Assembly: GCA_900767075.1 (NCBI GenBank)
Contig: CAAFXX010000490.1
Coordinates: forward strand, 1 to 10,396
DNA: 10,396 nucleotides
Reading direction: 5' to 3'
Source of the DNA: Bacteroidales bacterium
Lineage (GTDB): Bacteria; Bacteroidota; Bacteroidia; Bacteroidales; Muribaculaceae
This document shows positions 1 through 6,615 of the stretch, one piece after another. Every line of letters starts with the position of its first letter. Within the stretch, counting starts at the first letter, position 1. The notes beneath the pieces were generated by a model. That model searched no databases. It was not told where the DNA came from and saw only the letters and a list, made by a program, of their open reading frames with translations. Both the position numbers and the translations under genes were made by a program.

Positions 1-267
1 CATGGTCGGCAACGGGAGTATATTGCCGTCAGAACGGATACCTGCAATCTTTTTCAGCAGGTCATCGTCAACTTTCATTCCGGCAATACTGCCATCATCT
101 TTTGCTCCGATAATCAGATAGCCGTTCTTCCGGGAGCCTGGCATATCATTGGCAAACGCACAGATGGCCTCACAGAACTTGTCCATGTTGCCGGTACTGA
201 CAGTTCGTTCCACACGATATGACTCGGTAGACTTCAGCAATTCTAATATGTCCTCTTTAGCTATCAT
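1..267 (-). CDS. AlbA_2-domain (Schlafen-like) ATP-binding protein, N-terminal part
   Basis: This is the first 89 codons of a gene that runs off the left edge. It starts at ATG 267 and reads MIAKEDILELLKSTESYRVE. Residues about 14-63 carry the pattern of the AlbA_2 (divergent AAA-4/Schlafen) fold: an E-x-x-x-V/E-R-T segment, the helix KFCEAICAFANDMPG, then a strand-turn GYLIIGAKDDGSIAG, followed by KVDDDLLKKIAGIRSDGNI. Family members are usually 400-600 residues with a C-terminal histidine-kinase-like ATPase and act as putative nucleic-acid-binding regulators; some lie near defence loci. The substrate is unknown. A TAATTTTG -7 box lies a short distance upstream (283-299), so it is probably transcribed separately from the five-gene operon that ends at 426. 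The C-terminal domains are outside the window, so its class beyond AlbA_2 is inferred. Confidence 0.82.
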   Translation of the reverse strand, partial: MIAKEDILELLKSTESYRVERTVSTGNMDKFCEAICAFANDMPGSRKNGYLIIGAKDDGSIAGMKVDDDLLKKIAGIRSDGNILPLPTM

Positions 268-282
268 TCGGATTTATGGGGT

Positions 283-299
283 GTCTATATGCAAAATTA
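283..299 (-). promoter_or_regulatory. Bacteroidetes-type promoter core for the AlbA_2 gene
   Basis: On the minus strand this reads TAATTTTGCATATAGAC. TAATTTTG fits the Bacteroidetes -7 consensus TAnnTTTG. It would place the transcription start near 284, giving a leader of under 20 nt before ATG 267. A good -33 TTTG is not evident; a TTGG lies about 15 nt upstream, closer than the usual 19-21. The same 17 bases recur at 8885-8901 in front of the large operon. The rest of the 158-bp gap (268-425) shows a 10-bp palindrome GCTCATGAGC at 321-330 and a minus-strand T6 run at 405-410, but no convincing hairpin terminator for the operon. Confidence 0.6.
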
Positions 300-425
300 C
301 AAAAAATATTTCAGCCAACCGCTCATGAGCCAACATTTTATCTGAGGTGTATCTGTTTCAATGATCAGCCACAGCCAGTGGTTTTCCGGAATTAATTTCA
401 GGATAAAAAAGTTTCTACCGGCATA

Positions 426-2006
426 TTATATCAGATGAGTTACATTGATTTTTTTATACTTGCTTCCCATGCCGAGTGCGAAAGCCATCTGGTCCTTGAT
501 GATCAGCTCCCCCTTTTGCAATCCGGCAATGGCGGTGCGGATCTCCTGAAGTTCCGTGCCGCTGACGCCGAAAAGGTCTTTGATTACCTTGTCGTCGATT
601 GTCTGCTGCTTCATAATCAAGGGATACTGAGCGTTGGCGTAAAAGTCGAAGCCCTTATTCTTGAAGTCAGCCATATTCTGCGTAGCGAGAATTATAGACA
701 ATCCCTTGTTGCGGCCAACCGCAATAAGGTTGCGGAGCGGACGGTTGTCAAAACTCAGCATATAGTGTGCCTCATCGATAATCGAGAAGTGACGAATTTG
801 AACAACATCGTCGTTGACAGCCTGCTTGTCGAGCTGTTCATAGATGTTGTTGAGTTTCGACATAAGGAAGTACACGATAGCCTTTGCAATCGGTCCGTCC
901 TTCGGATAGCCGTCCATTTTCACTATGAAGCTCTCACCCACAAGGTCTGCCTTATCCTCCGTGTCAAAAATATTGGCGCGGTCGAGCTGTTTGAGAATCG
1001 AGGAAATGCTATCGTCTTTGTCGGGGTCTTTCATCCTTGCCTGATACTCTTTCAGCATTTCAGTGAAAGTGATTGGAGCACCGTTTGTCCGCTTATAGCA
1101 CTCCACGATAGCCTCGCTGAGACGGTTACTCATATTCGAGCTTGGCGAAAGGCGGTCGAGCGAAGCGAGTGCTGAAGCCATTTCGGTCGAGTACAGATTT
1201 ATCTCGTTTATAGGGCGGCCGGTGAAGTCCTTGAAGGGAGTGAACGGCAAAGGTCGCTCTATCGGGTCGAGTATGCAGGAACGGTCAACATCGAATAGCC
1301 CGAGCCAATGATTGTTCTGAATGTCGCTGAACTCACCTTTGTAGTCGAACAACAGGAAGTTGACAGGATAGCTGCTCTCGGCTGAAATCGAGCGGATCTG
1401 CTGCATCAGCACGGCGAGAAGGTTGGTCTTGCCCGAACCTGTTGCTCCGGCGATAATGATTTGCGCGTTGGTGATAGCCCGGCTGTTGATGTCGAGCGTT
1501 GCTTCCATTTCCGCATCGCCATAATTGCCGATGAGAAGATTGAGAGCCGGAATATCTTTTGCGAGGGCTGCTTTGCCGCCTGACGAGAAAAAGTAGTTTT
1601 CGAGGTTATTGTCTGTCATCAAGGTATCACGACCGCGATACATCTCTGCGCTGATAATACGCGACAGCACATTATTATTGGAGAGGTCGAGCGAAGTATC
1701 GTGATAGCGCAGTTTTATGAGTGCAGAATAAAGCGGTGCAAGTTCCTGATGGGTGAAGAAACTTGCCTGAAAGCGGCTGCCTTTCTGCAACTTCATCGAC
1801 TCCACGAATTTTACATCACGTTTGCCGGGAGTGGAAAGACCCACAAGGAGGCAAATGCGCATCAGCTTATTGTTGAGGATGGAATAGCGGCGCTCATTGC
1901 CCGCAGTGCGCGAAAGATTGATAAGCGTTTCAATCTTCTCTTTAAGCGGAGCGAATTCAGTATTGAAGTTCTCCGGAAAATATATGTCTCCAAAAAGTAA
2001 TGGCAT
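426..2006 (-). CDS. HerA/DUF87-type ATPase with N-terminal DndE-like domain
   Basis: A 526-residue P-loop ATPase and the last gene of the five-gene operon. Its ATG at 2006 is 4 nt after the previous stop, preceded by CGCC as for two other genes here. The C-terminal two thirds is a HerA/FtsK-like motor: Walker A GATGSGKT at 187-194, the HerA-typical FDYKGEF at 220-226, Walker B FSIIDEAH at 407-414 and a VGRNKGLSIILATQN sensor/arginine region at 430-444. Such enzymes form hexameric DNA translocases and pair with nucleases or SIR2/DUF4297 effectors in defence. Residues about 20-130 resemble DndE: helices with NKLMRICLLVGLS (46-58), then FTHQELAPLYSALIKLR (84-100) and EMYRGRD (121-127), echoing DndE's RIALCLSL, EYDAL..LLRQR and HL.RGV segments. 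DndE binds nicked duplex DNA, so the fusion suggests DNA end or nick recognition feeding a translocase. HerA is firm; the DndE relation is inferred from remembered motifs. Confidence 0.88.
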   Translation of the reverse strand: MPLLFGDIYFPENFNTEFAPLKEKIETLINLSRTAGNERRYSILNNKLMRICLLVGLSTPGKRDVKFVESMKLQKGSRFQASFFTHQELAPLYSALIKLRYHDTSLDLSNNNVLSRIISAEMYRGRDTLMTDNNLENYFFSSGGKAALAKDIPALNLLIGNYGDAEMEATLDINSRAITNAQIIIAGATGSGKTNLLAVLMQQIRSISAESSYPVNFLLFDYKGEFSDIQNNHWLGLFDVDRSCILDPIERPLPFTPFKDFTGRPINEINLYSTEMASALASLDRLSPSSNMSNRLSEAIVECYKRTNGAPITFTEMLKEYQARMKDPDKDDSISSILKQLDRANIFDTEDKADLVGESFIVKMDGYPKDGPIAKAIVYFLMSKLNNIYEQLDKQAVNDDVVQIRHFSIIDEAHYMLSFDNRPLRNLIAVGRNKGLSIILATQNMADFKNKGFDFYANAQYPLIMKQQTIDDKVIKDLFGVSGTELQEIRTAIAGLQKGELIIKDQMAFALGMGSKYKKINVTHLI

Positions 2007-2010
2007 GGCG

Positions 2011-4011
2011 TTACGAGTTTAGTCCGATTCCAAAATAATCCTCAGTTACAACGGTTTTTTGTTCCTCCACGTCGCGGTGCAGCGTGAAAGTCTTCGATAT
2101 GAAGGCTTCAAGTTTATTATAGTCGCTGTCGGGGCGCACCTCAGAAGTCGTGCAAAGAAGTATGGTCTGCTCTGCAAGGTTCGGGAAGTATTCCTCAAAA
2201 AGCATCTCGCGGCTCTCATTGTCGAGAACGCCCATCACAGTGTCTATCATCACGGGAGGATTATAATCACCGAGGTTGCGGAGCACTTTTAGCAAAACCT
2301 GAATAAAGATTTGCTTCGAGGCTGCGTTAAGCTGGTTGAGCGAGATTTCATTTCCTCTGGTATGGAAAATGCGGATATTGAAATTATCCATACTGTCGCT
2401 CAGTTCCACGCGCCCTATGTGACCTTTATAGGACACAAGCAAGCGGTTCAACTGTTGCTGCATCTCGCTCTCGATCTGCGCCTTTTTCTTTTTAAGAAGT
2501 GAGTCTGCCACTTTCTCAAAGAATGGTTTGAGTTTGACAAGCGTATCATATTTCAAATCCGGTTCCTGCTGGATCTGGACATCGAAGCGGTGGATACGAG
2601 ATGTGAGTTTCTGAATGTCCTGACGAAGCTGTCCCTCTCGGATTTTGGCTTTCTCGAGTTTCCGCTGGCTCTCTTCGTAAGAAGATATAATATATTCGTT
2701 ACCACCTACCTGTGACTGCTGGAGATTTTTCTTCTCGGTTCGCAGTTCCTCGATGGTCGCGAGAAGCACTTCGAGGTCCTGACGCTGACGATAAAGCGAC
2801 ACGAATTGATTGCTCGCTCCTCGGCTGACAAGCGATTTCAGCGCGGTGATTTCTTCGGAATCGAGGAAGTCGAACGGATCCTGCTGATTGGTAGTATTCT
2901 GAACAGCGACCATGTGGCTGACGACATTCTCTTCGTCTACATCGGGTGAGCAAAGCGAGAGCTGTTTCAGGTAATCAATAACTTTCGTCGTGACATCGCG
3001 CAGGGTCTCGAGCGAATAAGCTCCGGTCGAAGTTTTCTGCAACTCCTCTTTAATGCGGAGAATATTGTTGATTTCAACGGAAAGATTTGATGCCATTTTC
3101 GGCAGGAAAATGTTGATTTCGACATTTTCCATAAAACCTTTAATATCCTCGGCATACTGTGCCGCCCGCGAGATAATATCCTCAATCTTCGATGTGATTT
3201 CAGATATACGCTTGTTGAGCGAGGCACTTTGCTGAGCCCCCTCCTTTGCCTTCTGGTATTCAGCTTCTATCGAAGTAAGATATTTATAACAAGAATCCTG
3301 CTCGGCAATACATGAGTTCAGTTCCGCCTCGAGCTTTTCTTTCTGGCTGACGAGTTCGTTATATTCGGAGGCCTCCTGTTCGGCTTGAAGTCGCAGCTGC
3401 GCCCATTCCTGCTGTACTTTCTCCGCAGCCTTCTTCAGTTGCAGGTATTTCTTGAAGCCAAGCACATTCTCAAAGTTGTCGCGGATAGTCTGGGCGAAAA
3501 CATTCTTTTTAAGAAGCTCGCTCGACTGCATGGCGTCAAACAGGAAATACTGGCTCAACTCCTGCGGAAGATTTGCCTTGATAATCTTGTTAACCTCTTG
3601 CTCGTTCTTTATGCGCTCTTTCGGTGCGGTCATGGTGCCGTACACGAATATATTGCCGTTCATGTTCAGACTGACACTTTCGAGCGGTTTTCCGGCGGGA
3701 TTCAGGACGTATGTTCGTTTGAGGATATACTTCTGTTCCTGACCGAGCACCTTGCCGCTGAAAGTAATCTGCAAGGATATTTCGGGCTTGACCTGACCGA
3801 CTGCACCTTGATTGACAAGCTCCATGAAGTGCTCGCGGTTTTCTATATTAAGTCCATAGAGCGCACCGCTGATTGCCTCGAACAAGGTTGTCTTACCGCC
3901 GCCGTTAGAGCCGCCGATAAGGATAATGGGGCGTTCCTCGTCAACCGACAGATCGAGGTCGAGGTCAAGATACGTCTTATAGTTACTGACTTTGATTCTC
4001 TGTATTAGCAT
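2011..4011 (-). CDS. DndD-like SMC/Rad50-type ATPase
   Basis: A 666-residue ABC-type ATPase with a split head and central coiled coil. The N-terminal half-head has MLIQRIKVSNYKTY and Walker A GGSNGGGKTT (33-42), then QYFLFDA (154-160) like the FFFDG segment of DndD. Residues about 190-290 and 405-525 are charged and Gln/Glu/Lys rich, as expected for coiled coil; no CxxC zinc hook is seen. The C-terminal half-head has the signature region (561-567) and Walker B PPVMIDTVMGVLD (585-597), matching the IDTPLGRLD pattern of DndD. DndD is an ATPase in DNA phosphorothioation; relatives occur in several defence systems. The ABC signature is LNAASKQ instead of LSxGxxQ, so ATP-driven head closure may be altered. 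Its ATG at 4011 is preceded by CTCGCC, identical to the bases before the Mod start. It lies 12 nt after the small gene and 4 nt before the HerA gene. Confidence 0.85.
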   Translation of the reverse strand: MLIQRIKVSNYKTYLDLDLDLSVDEERPIILIGGSNGGGKTTLFEAISGALYGLNIENREHFMELVNQGAVGQVKPEISLQITFSGKVLGQEQKYILKRTYVLNPAGKPLESVSLNMNGNIFVYGTMTAPKERIKNEQEVNKIIKANLPQELSQYFLFDAMQSSELLKKNVFAQTIRDNFENVLGFKKYLQLKKAAEKVQQEWAQLRLQAEQEASEYNELVSQKEKLEAELNSCIAEQDSCYKYLTSIEAEYQKAKEGAQQSASLNKRISEITSKIEDIISRAAQYAEDIKGFMENVEINIFLPKMASNLSVEINNILRIKEELQKTSTGAYSLETLRDVTTKVIDYLKQLSLCSPDVDEENVVSHMVAVQNTTNQQDPFDFLDSEEITALKSLVSRGASNQFVSLYRQRQDLEVLLATIEELRTEKKNLQQSQVGGNEYIISSYEESQRKLEKAKIREGQLRQDIQKLTSRIHRFDVQIQQEPDLKYDTLVKLKPFFEKVADSLLKKKKAQIESEMQQQLNRLLVSYKGHIGRVELSDSMDNFNIRIFHTRGNEISLNQLNAASKQIFIQVLLKVLRNLGDYNPPVMIDTVMGVLDNESREMLFEEYFPNLAEQTILLCTTSEVRPDSDYNKLEAFISKTFTLHRDVEEQKTVVTEDYFGIGLNS

Positions 4012-4023
4012 GGCGAGGACGGT

Positions 4024-4245
4024 TTATTGTTTAATCTTCTGAATGGCGGCGCGGATAATTTCTTCCGTAGTCGCGTCGTCAATCTCTATCACGTCAACTT
4101 TTTTGGCGTGATAGGCTTTCAGTATTTCTTCGCTCAGCCACTCGAAATTAACGCCTTCTGCATCGCAGATTGCCTCAATCATCGAGAGGTCATCCCGGCG
4201 TATGCCGTAATGAACGAATTTTTGGTCTATTCCTTTTTGGCTCAT
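4024..4245 (-). CDS. Small acidic protein of a DNA modification operon, 73 aa
   Basis: A 73-residue protein starting MSQKGIDQKFVHYGIRRDD and ending EIIRAAIQKIKQ. It begins 3 nt after the helicase stop and ends 12 nt before the DndD-like start, so it is translated within the operon. Predicted content is two or three helices (about 17-30, 35-47 and 58-72) with a hydrophobic strand VDVIEID between the last two. There is no signal peptide, membrane segment or cysteine pair. I do not recognise a catalytic domain. Proteins of this size and place are annotated in databases as DNA modification system-associated small protein, which I recall but cannot check. A role as adaptor between the Res helicase and the SMC-like ATPase is an inference from gene order only. 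Confidence 0.75.
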   Translation of the reverse strand: MSQKGIDQKFVHYGIRRDDLSMIEAICDAEGVNFEWLSEEILKAYHAKKVDVIEIDDATTEEIIRAAIQKIKQ

Positions 4246-4248
4246 ATC

Positions 4249-6615
4249 TTACACTTGTTGCGGATAAAAACTACTCCAGTTCAACGTGTCGGTCGTATTC
4301 TCGATAGGAAGTGGCGAATATAGCCAGTTGGAGCCTTTCTGCAAGATAACTCCACCGGCAAGCGGCTGCTGTCCGGTGCTGTTCTCCTTGATATATTCCA
4401 ACAGGGCGTTATGCTTGTCGGCAGCAAATATATCACTTCCGGCGCTTTTGGTATCGAAAAGATATATATGCCCGTTCTTCATACGGATAACGAAGTCCAC
4501 ATAGAAAAGCGCCTTTTCGCCGCCTTGTCCTTTGTGATATTCAATGGCATAGTTGGCTTTGCCGTTATCTCCGTTCTTATACCACCAGTCAATATACTGC
4601 GCATTGGCTTCAAGGAATTTGACAAATTCCTTTTCTGGATTTGAGGCCGTGTTGAGCTGAATGAACGGTAAAAGAGCGTGATCCTTAACCGGAACGACCT
4701 GATTTGTTTCGGCATCGTACACACGTTCTTCGGGTACTTCCCATTCATGTTCCTTATAAACGCGGGTAGCGGCAGCATGTGCGGCGGCTATCTTTCGTTT
4801 ACGGGTATATTTTTCAAGAGCCATGTCGAGAAGACGGTCAAACTTGGGCTTGTTGTCGTGATAAAGAACCACTTTCTTGGCGTCGGTTTCGAATATACCG
4901 AAGAAGTCTGCAATAAGTTCCGTGAGGAAGCTCGCTATTTTGTCGGTTCTGCCCTTGCGCTCGAACTGATCTCCTTTTCCGTCGATATATGCAATGAAAA
5001 CGCCGTCAATCTCACCTGTGGTGCGGGCGAATTTAGCACGATCCACGGTGAGAGTCTGCACTTCATTCTGGAAGTGTACGTCTTTGGGGATTTCTATATT
5101 GATAGTCTTGACATCAAGGCGTAGCGAGTTCTGAACACGACGGCGGTTTTCATTTATTTGGCCGTCGTCGGTTTCGGGAAGTGGTTGATACTCTTCATTG
5201 TCGCCACGCATGGCTGCAAGTTCGGCGATCGAGAAAAGTCCGGCACCCTGTTCGAGTTTCCAAAAGTCGGTGGCAGTATCATACAGGACTTTTCGGAAGT
5301 CGGGACCGAGGTAGTTACGCTCAATGTTCGGTCGCTCGGAATATACGGCTTTGAGCGATACGTTGCAGAGATTTGCCCGACGGTGAGCAATAAATGTATC
5401 GCTCATAATATAACCGGCATCGGCTGTGACGATGTCTATCTTGTCTTTGGCGATGTCTGTATAGACGTAGCCGATATTCAGCAGCTCGTTTGGATAATAC
5501 TTCTGCTCGGGCATACGGAGTATTCGCCCGACAGTCTGAATAGTGAACTGGTCGCTTTGCAGTTTGCGGAAGATCAGCAAAACGGCAGCTCGCGGACAGT
5601 CCCAGCCCAGAGCTATCGCTTCTTTGAACAAAAGCACCTGTGCGAGATTGGTGTTATCTTCCAGTCCGGTGAGGTTCGACTTCTCATTAGAGAGCCAAAC
5701 GGCGAGTTTGCCGTTTTCCTCTGTAATATCGCACATATATTTAAGATATGTCTTGACTTGCTCGGCAACCTTTTCATCTTCTGCAGTCATCGCTTCCTTT
5801 TTGTCGTTGGGAAGCTGAATGAGCAGCAGCGGATTTATGTTCACCCCCTCAGCCTTATATGCTTCAGCGATTTGATTGCGTTTTTCAAGAGCGGTCTTAA
5901 TCAGGCGCTCGTTCAATGCGATTTCATCTTCCGAGGCGTTGACGTCGATGTCGGGATTGAGCACGACTTCCTTCTTAATCATCTCGGCAGCTATCACATC
6001 ACCTCTCTGCACTTTGCAAAGTGCGTCAGGGTGTGTTGTCTTGGGCGTAGCTGAGATGCGGAGCTCGACAGCCGGATTGATACGGTCAAGCACGGCTTTA
6101 GTTTTGTCGGCTGTGTTCGACCAAAACATGTGCTCCTCGTCGATGACGGCGATTATCGGCAGACCAAGGTCTTCTTGTGTGCGCCGGGTGATTTCATAAA
6201 TGGACGCGGAGCTTTCGCTGTCACGCACCATTACGTTCTTATCCTTGTTGACGCTCTCCCAGTTTACGAAAAGAATCTCGCCCGGCTGAATACCCTCGCT
6301 TTGGTCGAGTTCATCGAACATTACAGGGTTGAGCTTGCGGGTTTCTCCGAAAGCGCCTTTAAGGCTCATATAACTTTGGAGATGGAGTTTTCGGGGTGCG
6401 AACCATATAAAGGCGCACTCCTTGAATCGGCTGTCGCCGCGTGTTCGCAACTCGTCAACGATGTTGGCGAGAGTCTGACAAGCCATGACGGTCTTACCGG
6501 CACCGGTCGGAGCCTCGAAAACTACCTTACGACGTGAGCCGCCGAGATTAAGCAGCTTAACGGTCTTGTCGGTCAGTTCGCTAATCGCGTTCTGTTGGTA
6601 TTTCAGAGTTTTCAT
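4249..6615 (-). CDS. Type III restriction-like helicase-endonuclease (Res)
   Basis: A 788-residue SF2 helicase with a C-terminal nuclease. Visible motifs are the Q-motif region LKYQQNAI (4-11), motif I APTGAGKT (35-42), motif II DEEH (159-162), motif III SATPK (188-192), the type III Res hallmark LFKEAIALGWDCPRA (329-343) and motif VI QTVGRILRMP (360-369). The end carries a PD-(D/E)xK fold: E662, then YVDFVIRMKNGHIYLFDTKS with D707 and D721-x-K723. The catalytic DxK replaces the commoner ExK. Canonical Res enzymes are about 970 residues, so this one is compact. It would translocate on or switch along DNA and cut unmethylated targets together with Mod. Its ATG overlaps the Mod stop by 4 nt (ATGA) and follows a perfect Shine-Dalgarno, which supports coupled translation and fixes the start. 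Confidence 0.92.
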   Translation of the reverse strand: MKTLKYQQNAISELTDKTVKLLNLGGSRRKVVFEAPTGAGKTVMACQTLANIVDELRTRGDSRFKECAFIWFAPRKLHLQSYMSLKGAFGETRKLNPVMFDELDQSEGIQPGEILFVNWESVNKDKNVMVRDSESSASIYEITRRTQEDLGLPIIAVIDEEHMFWSNTADKTKAVLDRINPAVELRISATPKTTHPDALCKVQRGDVIAAEMIKKEVVLNPDIDVNASEDEIALNERLIKTALEKRNQIAEAYKAEGVNINPLLLIQLPNDKKEAMTAEDEKVAEQVKTYLKYMCDITEENGKLAVWLSNEKSNLTGLEDNTNLAQVLLFKEAIALGWDCPRAAVLLIFRKLQSDQFTIQTVGRILRMPEQKYYPNELLNIGYVYTDIAKDKIDIVTADAGYIMSDTFIAHRRANLCNVSLKAVYSERPNIERNYLGPDFRKVLYDTATDFWKLEQGAGLFSIAELAAMRGDNEEYQPLPETDDGQINENRRRVQNSLRLDVKTINIEIPKDVHFQNEVQTLTVDRAKFARTTGEIDGVFIAYIDGKGDQFERKGRTDKIASFLTELIADFFGIFETDAKKVVLYHDNKPKFDRLLDMALEKYTRKRKIAAAHAAATRVYKEHEWEVPEERVYDAETNQVVPVKDHALLPFIQLNTASNPEKEFVKFLEANAQYIDWWYKNGDNGKANYAIEYHKGQGGEKALFYVDFVIRMKNGHIYLFDTKSAGSDIFAADKHNALLEYIKENSTGQQPLAGGVILQKGSNWLYSPLPIENTTDTLNWSSFYPQQV

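Noticed and set aside
321..330. 10-bp palindrome GCTCATGAGC as an operator
   Set aside because: Short enough to occur by chance and with no second copy; not listed as a feature on its own.
5158..6054. A 298-codon open frame on the plus strand opposite the Res gene, and others such as 435-1175 and 3385-4008
   Set aside because: They lie fully antisense to proteins with unmistakable motifs, have odd cysteine- and valine-rich composition, and show no family pattern. They are shadows of codon bias.
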